Positions 21,951-32,013 of a DNA stretch of 64,000 nucleotides are shown here, piece by piece. The position numbers and the translations under genes are program-made. The notes beneath the pieces were generated by a model. It did no database searches. It was not told the DNA's origin and saw nothing but the letters and a program-made list of their open reading frames with translations. Within the stretch, counting starts at the first letter, position 1. Each line of letters starts with the position of its first letter. The stretch lies in contig OX336388.2 of NCBI GenBank assembly GCA_946902985.2, positions 118,273,894 through 118,337,893 on the forward strand. The letters are read 5' to 3'. This DNA is from Meconema thalassinum. Lineage: Eukaryota; Arthropoda; Insecta; Orthoptera; Tettigoniidae.

Positions 21951-22894
21951 AGCCTACTTTTCTTAAAATTTAAGATTCATGCCAATGATTAATCTATATC
22001 GATTTTGTTGAAGTCCAATAGATAGCATGGACGTTACATGCGGTTAAACATTAAAACTAAAAGCGCGCGTAAAATCATGTTGGCAACAATGACATACATG
22101 TATTTGTCAGAAATAATCTGAAATAACATGATCTATTGTTGTGTCAATTTTGAATGAAATCCATTAGTTAGTATAGAAGTTACATGCATTTTAAAATTGG
22201 ACCTATCAGCAGGCTTAGAATCATGTTGGCAGCACTGACGTATATACGTTACTCCAAATTAATATAGAATGTCGGGTACTATACGTGTGCATAGTTTAAA
22301 GCTGTCGGCTTGCATACTTTCTGATATATGGGTATTTGGATAAAAAAATGAGAACATTTATTGACAGTTAGCAGCCCTGGTGGCTCTTAAGAATACGCTC
22401 AGTCATATCTGCTTATGTACACATAGCACATACAAAATTTGGTTGAAATACAATTGATAGTGTAGAAGTTATATGCATTTAAAATTTGGACCTATCATCA
22501 GGCTTATAATCATTTTGGCAACACTGCCACGTATGGCCTCCTGGAAATTAAACTGCAATATTATTATCTATACGTGTGCCAATTTTGAAATAGCTCCCAT
22601 TCATACCTTCCAAAATATCCAACATGGAGCTCAAATTTCAATTGCAATTTTTCATCAGTTGGTAGCACTGACATCATTTTCAAATATGGCCGTGAGATAT
22701 TCAGGTATAGATCTTTACTCATACCAAATGTTGTTTCGATTGCTGCAGCCGTTTAGGAGTTGATAGGGGGGGGGACACACACAGCCAGACAGACGGACAG
22801 ACAGAAGGACAGACAGAAGGACAGACAGACACACATTTGCCCGATCTCATAAGTCTACTTTTTCCTCATTTTTGCAAAATGTGAAAAGTAGGCT
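21951..22894. mobile_element. Short-TIR element with internal repeats, inserted in LINE
   Basis: Begins AGCCTACTTTTC and ends GAAAAGTAGGCT (12-bp perfect inverted ends). Inside are three diverged repeats starting near 22042, 22190 and 22475 that share ATGCATTTTAAAATTGGACC- and ATCATGTTGGCA-like motifs, then an (ACAGACAG) run near 22785-22835. No coding sequence is recognised. Flanking LINE sequence reads through across it. Confidence 0.75.
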
Positions 22895-23060
22895 AAAAAG
22901 GGTATTTACAGATGACGAACGCCTGAGAAGATCAGAGAGAATGAAATGCTACTGGCCGACTCGGAAAGGAAACTTACTGAAGAAGAGGACCAAGAAATGA
23001 TTGACTGAAGTGGTCCAATGAGGCCGTAAAAGCAGAAGAAGAAGAAGAAATTACCTAAAA
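22895..23060 (+). pseudogene. RTE-like LINE, interrupted fragment (right part, 3' end)
   Basis: Encodes FTDDERLRRSERMKCYW then stops, followed by TGGTCCAATGAGGCCG and a GAAGAAGAAGAAG tail. The fragment at 23575-24465 ends the same way. Confidence 0.7.
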
Positions 23061-23574
23061 ATTCGAAGAATGCTCTATAAAAAGGAGAAAATGACCTTAT
23101 AATAAAAAAACTCACCAATGTTTCAAAAATTCAAAAAATGCACTATAAAATGGAAAAAGCGGCAATGAACGATATCTCTCGCCGTGAACTATGCGGAACT
23201 GAGACAAGAATATACACCCCTTCCCCTTACTACCCCGCCACAGCTGACCTTGGTCAACAGAGCAGATAACATTCCATTCCGCAAATAACTGATTTGCGAC
23301 GAAAACGGTAGCCTTCTACTGCGTACAAGATATATATTTTCCTACTAATAGCAATTGTATTTCAATATTTTCAATGATCTTGTATCAGCTACTAGCTTCT
23401 TCTTAACTTTGAGAGACGTAAATCTCTCATATAAAACTGTGACATGACTAAATTGGAAGATAATGACCTTAAAAGGCCAATTTCTCTAAAATATGACCAA
23501 AAAATTTTACCAAACTTAAAAAAATGCTCTTAAAATGGAAAAATAGCAAAAAAAATGCAAAAAAGATGCAAAAT
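23061..23574. other. A-rich intronic sequence with diverged repeats
   Basis: Related A-rich segments near 23110-23160 and 23500-23545 share a TTCAAAAAATGCACTATAAA-like motif, and a third lies near 23045. No gene seen. Confidence 0.45.
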
Positions 23575-24465
23575 AAAAAAACATATTTGATACGGCCAGG
23601 AAACAGATCAACCAGCTTCAAACACAAGCTGCAAAGGCAGGCCTCCTGATCTCTTTCGAGAAAACAGAATTTATTACTAACATCAAAACGGCTCCAAAAC
23701 ATATTGAAGTGAATCATGGGAAAATCAAGCGGGTTGTGAAATTTAAGTATCTTGGGGAATGGATAGACCCTAGAATGTCCGAAAACGAGGCTTTTGCGTC
23801 ACGCTTGAATAAAATTGAAATGGCTTACCATCTAACAAAGAATTTGTACAACAAAAGATCTATATCCCTGAATGCAAAACTGAAGCACTACTGCACGGTC
23901 ATCCGGCCAGAAGCTTTGTATGCAGCGAAATGTCTCTCCATGAATAGAAAAGGCATAATGGAAAAATTGGAGACTAAGGAAAGGAAGATATTGAAGAAAA
24001 TCCTGGGTCCAGTCAAAGAACACGGTGAGTTCCGAAGACGCCACAATCACGAGTTGTACACTCACGTAGAGAAAATAACGGACGTGATGAGGAAAAGGAG
24101 GATTTCTTTTTATGGACATATAACCCGAATGAAATCAACACGGCTATCCAACAGAATTTTTGCTTATCTCCGTGAGAAAAAGACAAAGGGGGCCTGGTTC
24201 AGTGAAGTAGAGAAAGATCTGTTGGAGATTGGGATAACACGTGAAGATATCCAAGAGCGTGGCCCACTTAGGGAGAAACTTCAGAAACATCGGAGTTTTC
24301 AACTTAAGCCGAAGCTAAAAACCGGGAAGGCGTGGACGACAGAGAGAAAGGTGCAACACCGATTGCGAATGAAGGAGTACTGGGCCAACATTAATATGCA
24401 GAAAAAACAGTTGACATGACGTGGTCCTTAGTTGGCCGTAACGAAGGAAGAAGAAGAAGAACATA
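23575..24465 (+). pseudogene. RTE-like LINE, post-RT and C-terminal region
   Basis: A 236-codon open segment from 23709 contains VVKFKYLGEWIDPRMSENEA, the conserved FKYLG motif just after the reverse transcriptase of RTE-like elements, then AKLKHYCTVIRPEALYAAK and FYGHITRMKSTRLSNRIFAY. Upstream 23580-23708 continues in a related frame (GLLISFEKTEFI). Ends with a stop, TTAGTTGGCCGTAACG and (GAA)n. 5' truncated, no endonuclease or catalytic RT core. It is the best preserved of three fragments of one family (others at 236-755 and 21470-23060). Confidence 0.82.
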
Positions 24466-24571
24466 TTTGAAGACTGGGTGGCCCGTACGGAGTTTCTATG
24501 TACTTCAGCATTGTTTTAGACAGTTCAGTAAAAGATGACATGTCATCAACATCCGTGCCCTATTGATGGTA

Positions 24572-25014
24572 TATTGGTTTTCACGGCCAAGAAATTAAAA
24601 CTCAGCAATTTTTCTAGGTTTACGCCGTGTCTTGTGTGGGGTTTTACCAATGAACACCAATCTGGATCATCAGCTGGCTCTTGGTGTCCGTGCCCAGGCG
24701 AAACCCCTCACAAGACTCGCCATAAACCTAGAAAAATTGCTGAGTTTTAATTCCTTGGCCGTGAAAGCCAATATACCGGTACCATCTTTTGGGAAGCCTT
24801 TATAGGGAGGTTAAGGGCTGCTTGATATTTTAGTTCTACCAGTAAAGACGCGCAGAAGGCTTCATAAGAAGAGAGGTGGTGCGCAATTCGCTACTGCTGT
24901 GGGGGTCCGGACACGTACACCAAGACCCCGCTGATGAGCCGGCTTGGTGTTCCTAGGCGTAAGCGCACACAAGATACAGCATAAACCTAGATAAATTACT
25001 GAGTTTTAAAAAAT
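24572..25014. repeat. Fold-back inverted repeat plus third arm
   Basis: Arms of about 73 bp at 24572-24644 and 24701-24773 are near-perfect inverse copies (TATTGGTTTTCACGGCCAAG; CTCAGCAATTTTTCTAGGTT). A third, direct relative of the second arm lies at 24955-25014 (CATAAACCTAGATAAATTAC). Non-coding MITE-like structure. Confidence 0.8.
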
Positions 25015-25031
25015 ATTGATGTTTACTAATA

Positions 25032-26034
25032 CAGGGCGCCCGAGAATGTTCTCCGCAGTGGGTACGTGCAGCTGTGAGTGGTTGAGTCATGAGTTTAGTT
25101 GGCTGCACTGCACTGTGACCTTCAAAGCGGGACTTCCCCGTGTGAGCTGTCGGTGTGTATCGCGATAAGCGAGCGAGACTGCATGTGTAAGCTAGCGTTC
25201 AGATAGATTATTATTGGAAGAGTGCAACACTATACAGGCGGTAATGTTTATTACTGAAGAGAGAGTTTTTTTTTTTTTTTTTTTGTGGAATACGTTTTTC
25301 GCGAAGGCGATCGGTTTACAGAAAATGTAAAATTAAGATTTCAGGCGCGGTTTCCTAATTCAAAGTGTCCAAACCGTGATACCGTTCGGGATTTGGTAAG
25401 TAAATTTCGTGAGACTGGCTCAGTTCACGATGTACCGGGAACAGGCAGGCCTACGCTTTTAACAGACGAAAAACTTGATGAAATCTCCGACATAATGCTG
25501 CGTAGTCCAAGTAAATCAACACGAAAATTAGCTCAACAAACAGGAATCTCTAAGTCGACAGCACATAAAGCTGTAAGAGACAAGCTTCAGTTGTTCCCTT
25601 ATAGTGGGCGATGTATGGAAGATATGCTCTCGCGGATTTTTTTGTAGAACTTTTCATGTTGAACAATTCTTACACTCATAGTATGTAGATATTTTTAACG
25701 GTTTGCCCAGCGTAAGCTTACAAAGCGCTCGGACGCCAGGTTTTTTTTATCGACTTTTCCACTAAAATCGTTACTGCTCGGCTTCTTTTGATCATAAATA
25801 AATTATTTTCTACAGAAATCATACTCGATATATCCTTTACAGAATGGTGAAACCCGTATCAAAATCTATCCATTAGTTCTCGAGTTTACCCGTAACACCC
25901 AAGAATCGGGGACTTTGTTTTATACCGTACTAAGTAGAGATGATGCAAGCGGCAGCCGTGCTGCCAACGTAACTGCTGTAGCTAGCTCTCGCAGACACAT
26001 GTAAGCGCTGCGGAGAACATTCTCGGACTCACTG
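25032..26034 (+). mobile_element. Non-autonomous DDE transposon, N-terminal transposase remnant
   Basis: Terminal inverted repeats CAGGGCGCCCGAGAATGTTC and its diverged mirror (GAACATTCTCGGACTCACTG at the right), sharing CCGAGAATGTTCTCCGCAG, flanked by TA at 25030-25031 and 26035-26036 as in the mariner/Tc1 superfamily. The segment from 25610 to 25930 is related to 45425-45785 (inverted). Confidence 0.85.
25285..25605 (+). pseudogene. Transposase helix-turn-helix N-terminus
   Basis: Reads RFQARFPNSKCPNRDTVRDL, VSKFRETGSVHDVPGTGRPT and STRKLAQQTGISKSTAHKAV, a paired-like double helix-turn-helix of the kind that begins mariner-related transposases of insects. Reading begins in a GTG codon after a poly-T run, with no ATG. 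Homology stops near KLQLFPY at about 25605, after which a non-coding repeat follows; the catalytic domain is missing. Confidence 0.75.
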
Positions 26035-26177
26035 TATTATTAATTTATGTCCTTGCCGGTGTTTATTTAATAATTTATGTGTGTATTCATTAGTTAACTT
26101 GTGTATTTCTTTGCCTGCTTATTTACATATATTTTTGGATTTGATTGTTTGATAAAACTTGTGCATATATTAGACTC

Positions 26178-26499
26178 AAAAAACAACAAAAAGTCAACCC
26201 CTGGCACTATCCAGCCCATGACGGGCTAAGGCCAACCAAGCGACCGCTGCCCAGCCATTTGGCCTGCAGATATTGGGGTGACGCGTGATCAGCGCATCGG
26301 GTCCCCTCGGCCGTTAATCTTGGTATTCGTGATCGGGGCGCTGTCTCACTGTCAGACAGCTACTCAATTGTCCTCACGAGGCTGAGTGCACCCCGTTCCA
26401 ACCCTCACGTCAGTTTTAAAATCCCTAACGGAGCCGGGGATCGAACCCGGGGCCTCCGGGTGAGAGGCAGGCGCGCTACCCCAACACCACGGGGCCGGC
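26178..26499 (-). repeat. tRNA-derived SINE family E, inverted
   Basis: The minus-strand head GCCGGCCCCGTGGTGTTGGG with GCCTCTCACCCGGAGGC in the anticodon-arm position and B box GGGTTCGATCCCCGGCTC closely resembles tRNA-Glu(CUC). The body extends 320 bp with an AACAACAAAAAG end. Target duplication ATTAGACT at 26170-26177 and 26500-26507. Confidence 0.9.
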
Positions 26500-26574
26500 A
26501 TTAGACTACTATTCTTTAATATTTTGTGGAAGCCTGTTCATTTGCTTTTGTGCATTTATCGTTTTAATACATTT

Positions 26575-27290
26575 TTTCATTATGTATTTATTTATTATTG
26601 GATTATTTATTTAATTATTTATATATTTATTAATTAATTTATTTGTTTATTACTTTATTTACTTGTTTATTTATATATTTGTTTATTTATTTATTCATTT
26701 ATTTATTTGTTTATTAATTTGTTTATTTATTCATTTCTTTGTTTATTATTTATTTGTTTGTTTGTTTATTTATTTACTTATTTATTTGTTTATTCATTTG
26801 TTTATTTATTTATTCATTTATTTATTTGTTTATTCATTTGTTTATTTATTCATTTCTTTGTTTATTATTTATTTGTTTGTTTGTTTATTTATTTACTTAT
26901 TTATTTGTTTATTCATTTGTTTATTTATTTATTCATTTATTTATTTGTTTATTCATTTGTTTATTTATTCATTTATTTATTTGTTTATTCATTTGTTTAT
27001 TTATTTATTAATTTATTTATTTGTTTATTCGTTTGTTTATTTATTCATTTATTTATTTATTTATTTGTTTATTCATTTGTTTATTTATTTATTCATTTAT
27101 TTATTTGTTTATTCTTGTTTATTTATTCATTTATTTATTTATGTATTTGTTTATTCATTTGTTTATTTATTTATTTATTCATTTATTTTTATTGTTTATT
27201 TGTTTATGTATTTATTTATTCGTTTATTAATTAATTTATTTATTTATTTATTTATACATTTATTTATTTGACTTGTTTATTTATCTGTTT
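26575..27290. repeat. TTTA/TTTG-rich low-complexity tract
   Basis: About 700 bp of TTTATTTATTTG, TTTATTCA and similar tetranucleotide combinations, with a duplicated block of about 120 bp (26709-26800 recurring from about 26830). Frames through it encode only FIYLFVYL-type repeats and are not genes. Confidence 0.95.
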
Positions 27291-27298
27291 TTTATGTT

Positions 27299-27387
27299 TG
27301 TAGAGATGGAACGATTAGCTCAGGACAGGGAGGCATGGAGCACTGCATCAAGCCAGTCAATAAACTGAAGATTAAACAACAACAAAA
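27299..27387 (+). repeat. RTE-like LINE, extreme 3' end
   Basis: AGAGATGGAACGATTAGCTC to AACAACAACAAAAC matches the last 90 bp of the 7335-7835 fragment, including the codons for REAW. A DDE transposon sits at its CAA tail. Confidence 0.85.
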
Positions 27388-27396
27388 CTGCAAGTA

Positions 27397-28071
27397 CAGA
27401 GAGTTTAGTTTGTATGTAACGGAGACCCTCGCTAGCCCGCTCGCCCAAACGCGAGCCTGTCTCCCGCCACGCACTTTGCCGTTATGGACGCCCGCGCGGC
27501 GCTGAGTTATTAAGTATAGGAATTTGTACTTACCTAGTTCACAGCTGGTGCTGAGAATGTTCGCCATTCACTGCTACACATCGCTGGCACCTTTTTATGA
27601 AACTGGCATTTACTCTCTGAAGTTCCTCAGCATCAATTGACTGTATTTCAGCTGTAATATAGTCTTTAAGCTCATTTATAGTGTAAGGGTTTCTCGCATA
27701 CACTCTATTTTTAAGCGTCCCCCACAAATAAAAGTCACATGGTGATAATTCTGGGCTTCGCGGGGGCCACACGTTCCGACTTATAATCCTCGTACCGAAA
27801 ATGCGACGTAATTCTGTCATGGATGCTTCGTCAGTGTGAGCAGTGGCAGAATCTTGTTGAAAGTAATTCGACAATCGCTCTCCGTAAGTCAGTTCGTCAA
27901 AAAATTGGTCAAGGATCACATTGAAGTACAAATTTAAGTACAAATTCCTATACTCAAGACTCAGTGCTGCGCGAGTGCCGCATAACGGCAAAGTGCCTGG
28001 CGGGAGACAGGCGCGCAACGCGGGCGAGTGGGCAAGCGAGGGCCTCCGTTACATACAAACTAAACTCTCTG
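27397..28071 (-). mobile_element. Non-autonomous DDE transposon, C-terminal transposase remnant
   Basis: Inverted termini CAGAGAGTTTAGTTTGTATG and its exact mirror at the right end, with further matching GTAACGGAG, CCTCGC and GACAGGC-type segments extending each arm past 100 bp (diverged). Flanking TA at 27395-27396 and 28072-28073. Confidence 0.88.
27539..27940 (-). pseudogene. DDE transposase, C-terminal half
   Basis: Encodes RLSNYFQQDSATAHTDEAS, then WPPRSPELSPCDFYLWGTLK and NRVYARNPYTINELK. These are the second and third catalytic-acid regions of mariner-superfamily DDE transposases (QQD and the SPCDF segment). The N-terminal DNA-binding domain and first aspartate are absent. The reading extends upstream only into terminal-repeat DNA, so the element is a deletion derivative. 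Confidence 0.82.
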
Positions 28072-28418
28072 TAATAATAAATTAAATTGTGGCTGACTGT
28101 ATAGTTGAAAAAGTTCAAACACTGCTATTTTTTAAAACGTTCCATCTGAATTTGCGTGATGATTGGTAGTTTCTTCCTTAAACAACTGTTTAATGTTTAT
28201 CGTTCACTCTAAGAGTATTTTTTTTACCAGTATCTAATTGTAAGTAGAATAATGTACAGGGTACAAGTTACAACATCACAGATGCTGGCTAAACCAGGTC
28301 CTGCAGACAAGTCGTAGCTATGCTAACCCCTGTCATCAGCCTCCCAGTCGATATTACCTTCTTGCGACCTAGATCACAGAACTGCCAACGACGAGTACGT
28401 AAGACTAAAAAGACTTAC
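28072..28418. other. Intronic sequence next to PPO exon, no gene recognised
   Basis: Between the DDE transposon and the 28419 exon donor. No motif or repeat recognised. Confidence 0.5.
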
Positions 28419-28554
28419 AGTTGACCTGGAACTTGTCGAGTTCGATGAAGAGCAGTCTCTGGTCCCGGAAGACGTAAGGCACGCCACGCTCATCGAATTT
28501 GGGAGCCATGAAGATGCGTGCAGTTCCCATTCGAGATTGTCCTGAGTTGTCTAC
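28419..28554 (-). CDS. PPO: Prophenoloxidase exon (APKFDERGVPYVFRDQR)
   Basis: Forty-five codons plus one base. It encodes GTARIFMAPKFDERGVPY and FRDQRLLFIELDKFQVN, the conserved Ig-like domain strand segment. The acceptor AACAG precedes GTAGAC and the donor is GTAAGTCT. The single trailing T combines with TG at the start of the 8140-8378 exon to give leucine, confirming the splice across a 20,040-bp intron that contains a complete BEL/Pao element and at least ten other mobile-element insertions. Confidence 0.95.
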
Positions 28555-28764
28555 CTGTTCAAGCAAGCAACAAAAAACGCATTAGGAATTGAATTGAAAA
28601 CAAGGCCTCGGTTAGGATGCAAACCTCAATCTTCTGCACATCGGGCAGGTGCGTTTTTACCGCTTAATACACCGTCGACCTCGATAAGACCGGAACTCAT
28701 ATTCCACTGTTAGACCATTACAGCACTGGATAGTGTTGTGAACTCAGAAAGTGACACAATTTCT

Positions 28765-29798
28765 AGGTCCAATCAAGGCCCCATTAACATTAACGTGTAA
28801 GCGGTAGGAGAAGTCTATATCTGGGGCCATGAAGAGGATCTAGAGAGAATCAATACCCTATTGACACTCACCTACAAGCGGTAGGAGAAGTCTACATCTG
28901 TGGCCATGAAGAGGATCTAGAGAGAATCAAGGCCCTATTAATACTCACCTACAAGCGGTAGGATAAGTCTATATCTCTGGCCATGAAGAGGATCTACAGA
29001 GAATCAAGGCCCTATTGACACACACCCACAAGTGGTAGGAGAAGTCTATAACTGTGACCATGAAGAGGATCTAGAGAGAATCAAGGCCCTATTGACACTC
29101 GCCTGGAAGCGGTAGGAGAAGTCTATATCTGGGGCCATGAAGAGGATCTAGAGAGAATCAAGGCCCTATTGACACTCACCTACAAATGGTAGGAGAAGTC
29201 TATAACTGTGGCCATGAAGAGGATCTAGAGAGAATCAAGGCCCTATTGACACTCGCCTGGAAGCGGTAGGAGAAGTCTATATCTGGGGCCATGAAGAGGA
29301 TCTAGAGAGAATCAAGGCCCTATTGACACTCACCTACAAATGGTAGGAGAAGTCTATAACTGTGGCCATGAAGAGGATCTAGAAAGAATCAAGGCCCTAT
29401 TGACACTCACCTGGAAGCGGTAGTAGCTGTGTATAATATATGTGGCCACGAAGAGGATCTAGAGAGAATCAAGGCCCTATTGACACTCACCTGGAAGCGG
29501 TAGGAGAAGTCTCTATCTGTGGCCATGAAGAGGATCTAGAGAGAATCAAGGCCCTATTGACACTCACCTACAAGCGGTAGGAGAATCCTATATATGGGGC
29601 CATGAAGAGGATCTAGAGAGAATCAAGGCCCTATTGACACTCGCCTACAAGAGGTAGGAGAAGTCTATATCTGGGGCCATGAAGAGGATCTAGAGAGAAT
29701 CAAGGCCCTATTGACACTCACCTACAAGCGGTAGGAGAATCCTATATCTGTGGCCATGAAGAGGATCTAGAGAGAATCAAGGCCCTATTGACACTCAC
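28765..29798. repeat. 77-bp minisatellite of a PPO exon/donor boundary, 13 units
   Basis: AAGCGGTAGGAGAAGTCTAT (or close variants) recurs every 76-78 bp from about 28802 to 29728, and once more inside the PPO exon at about 29806. Each unit contains GCCATGAAGAGGATCTAGAG, AATCAAGGCCCTATTGACAC and CTCACCTGGAAGCGG or CTCACCTACAAGCGG. In gene orientation each repeats the exon end and its donor (CTTCCAG/GTGAGTG). Two-unit 154-bp periods (29095-29402) show local higher-order duplication. Confidence 0.95.
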
Positions 29799-29987
29799 CT
29801 GGAAGCGGTAGGTGAATGAGGTGTGCTGCAAGTGTGTAAGCCGCACGTAGACAGGACCACGGGGTGAGAAGTCCATACCTCTGGACAGGTCCATGTCAGC
29901 CTGCTGCCAGAATGTGTCGAAGATGTTTCTTAAACCTCCGTCCTGTACTACTTCCAGCCCAGTCACTCGAACACCGTCAAAATTGAG
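29799..29987 (-). CDS. PPO: Prophenoloxidase exon (WQQADMDLSRGMDF segment)
   Basis: Sixty-three codons, phase 0 to phase 0. The exon contains FWQQADMDLSRGMDFSPRG and the THLQHTSFTYRFQ strand that opens the C-terminal beta-sandwich, both textbook PPO segments. The acceptor is GTGTTCACAG and the donor GTGAGTGTC. The last 18 or so exonic bases and the donor form one unit of a 77-bp tandem array that fills the downstream intron (28765-29798), so this real donor sits beside many near-copies of itself. Confidence 0.95.
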
Positions 29988-30329
29988 CTGTGAACACATC
30001 AACATTCACAATAGTAACTCAGTCTCTATAACACTCATAGGGGTATTGCGTTCATCTTTGTCTTGGGTGTGTCTCTATCGTGTGCTAAGTGGAAAGCTGT
30101 ATTACACAGTCAGAAAACACATCACCTTGATAAACGACAAGCTTTCCTGTATTCTCGACGGGCAGTGAGAGAGCAGAGAAACCTCGGCGCATGCGCCGAC
30201 TGCCAAAGTAGAGAGAGAAGCAGCAGATATGCGTGCGCCTAATTCAGTCGAGTGCAAACCAGTATGGCAGAAAGACGCGTGGTGGAAAAATGGCGGGGAA
30301 AAAAACTCCATAGGTGTTGGATACTTTAA

Positions 30330-30700
30330 TACCGTCAGGGTCGGAAGAAAACAATAGGTGACCAAGGGAGGTCAACAGGAAAGAAGACAGAGAAGAGCCC
30401 AGCACAAGTGAGTGGATGAAATAACGGACTCAGCTCGGGTCTCATTATCGCCCACCCACATCCTCCTAGTTGAAGAGAGAATGCCGAAACAAGTGATAGA
30501 CGGATGACTGGAAAGAGAGAACGAGGAAGACCTAGAGTACGATGGATGGATTTGGTGAAGGACAGTGTGAAACACGAAACCTGGAGTGTAGTTGAGTGTT
30601 TGAGGAAGGATGGTGGACAGACAGTGCAACGTGGAGGGGTGTCATATTTGCTCCAAGCTGGAAAACGGGAATTGATGATGATGATGAGCATATTAAGAAA
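30330..30700 (+). pseudogene. LINE C-terminal scrap
   Basis: From 30504 reads TGKRERGRPRVRWMDLVKDS then VVECLRKDGGQTVQRGGVSY, ending AGKREL and a GATGATGATGATG tail. The GRPRxRWMD motif ends many RTE/CR1-like LINE polyproteins. Lies wholly within a 795-bp PPO intron. A TGA splits it from PKQVIDG upstream. Confidence 0.65.
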
Positions 30701-30782
30701 TCGAGGTGCTTTTTACAAATATTCAGTTAACGCCACCTTAAAGCATATAATGCGTGTGCTCTACGTGTCCATTAGAACATAC

Positions 30783-30911
30783 CTGCTGCACAGTGTATCT
30801 TGGTAACACTGCCTTGTGCTCCTGGAAGAGATCATCCACATAGGCGTGCCACCGATAGAAGACAGGATCCCTCATGGCTGTGGCGGAGTCGGCCATCACA
30901 CCGAACGATTC
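30783..30911 (-). CDS. PPO: Prophenoloxidase exon with third copper-B histidine
   Basis: Forty-three codons, phase 0 to phase 0. The reading ESFGVMADSATAMRDPVFYR then WHAYVDDLFQEHK is almost invariant in arthropod PPO. The histidine of FYRWH is the third copper-B ligand. Acceptor TTTGACAG and donor GTATGT bound it. It follows the HDPDHRH exon directly in the family order. The preceding intron is 8.65 kb (satellite plus LINE) and the following one only 795 bp, containing a LINE scrap. Confidence 0.95.
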
Positions 30912-30974
30912 CTGTCAAACAAAAGCATGTTATACAACAGCTGACATCACCTCCAATAACCTGTGTTACTGTAG

Positions 30975-31110
30975 TACTGTGTATAGGGCCGGGGATGAGA
31001 TACACTCAGGATAGTCGATGGGATTTGAACCTACGATCTCCGGGCTTGCTACAAATCCCCAACACGGTCATGGTGCACGATTCAGGGCGGGCGACTACTC
31101 CGTGTGGTAG
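30975..31110 (-). repeat. Possible tRNA-like SINE fragment, inverted
   Basis: Minus strand shows AGGTTCAAATCCCATC (B-box-like) preceded by GCAAGCCCGGAGATCG. No second copy in the window and no clear A box, so this is tentative. Confidence 0.35.
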
Positions 31111-31194
31111 TAGAGAAATTCTCCCAGATTTTATTGCACAATTTTTCTCTTAATGATTTAGGATCCTATGTGGCTTTGATAATTACCAGGATCT

Positions 31195-31345
31195 AATATC
31201 ACTCACAAGGATCATGATTGTATCCAATACTCAAACCTCTTTGGAAGAACCCAACTTCGCAGGTGTCGATGATCAGAGTCGTGAATGCATCCAATATTCC
31301 AACCCCTTTGGATGAACCCAACTTTCCAAGTATCGATGATCGGGT
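31195..31345. repeat. 68-bp repeats related to PPO exon 39562 edge (distal)
   Basis: Two diverged units spaced about 67 bp (TTTGGAAGAACCCAACTTCG and TTTGGATGAACCCAACTTTC, each followed by TGTCGATGATCAG- or TATCGATGATCGG-like sequence and TCCAATATTCC). They match the donor side of the exon at 39562 although they lie 8 kb away at the other end of the same intron. Confidence 0.85.
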
Positions 31346-31429
31346 CTATTATAGACTTATTAAAATACTCTTACAGTTACACTACTACGGACATGAATGA
31401 TTCTAGGGCCTTAATACATGGTTTTCAAG

Positions 31430-31870
31430 TTCAGTTTGTTTGTTATTCTAAAGGTAGGGAATGGAGAGCGTTGTCCAAAATATCAAGTGGACAGTGTTAC
31501 CAGCAGGGTTTCAAAGTGTATGTATAATTTGGTGCAATTAGGAGGAACGGTGTACATTTGTGATAAAGAGCCTAAATGCAGGAAATGGAGTGGTCTGTCC
31601 GAAATTTAAAGTGGACAGTGTTACTCGCAGTGTTCCAAAAAGTGGGTATACAAATTTTGGTTCAGATCGGTGAAACGGTGTAGATTTGTGCGAAAGGGCC
31701 TAAATGCATGGAATGGACCGGTCTGTCATAAATTTTATGCATACAGTGTTACTCGCAGGGTTCCAAAGGGTATGTATACAAATTTTGGTTCTGATCGGTG
31801 AAACGGTGTAGATTTGTGCCAGAGGGCTTAAATGCAGGAAATGGAGTGGGTTGTCCGAAATGTAACATTG
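31430..31870. repeat. 128-bp satellite, block 1
   Basis: CCTAAATGCAGGAAATGGAG-type units at about 31570, 31698 and 31826, with AGTGGACAGTGTTACTCGCA and GTTCAGATCGGTGAAACGGT. Ends in (ACAAACAAACACAC) and CTTTATTATATTAC near 32010. Confidence 0.9.
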
Positions 31871-32013
31871 TCTAAACTATTCCTCTTGAATCTGGCTATC
31901 ATATAAAAAAAGAATTTTTCGAATCCGACTGGTAGTTCCAGAGATTAGCGCGTTTAAACACAAAAACACACAAACAAACACACAAACTCTTCAGCTTTAT
32001 TATATTACTAGCA

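Noticed and set aside
26663..27271. Long open frames encoding FIYLFVYL-type protein
   Set aside because: Pure low-complexity TTTA/TTTG sequence; all three frames are open because the motif lacks stops.
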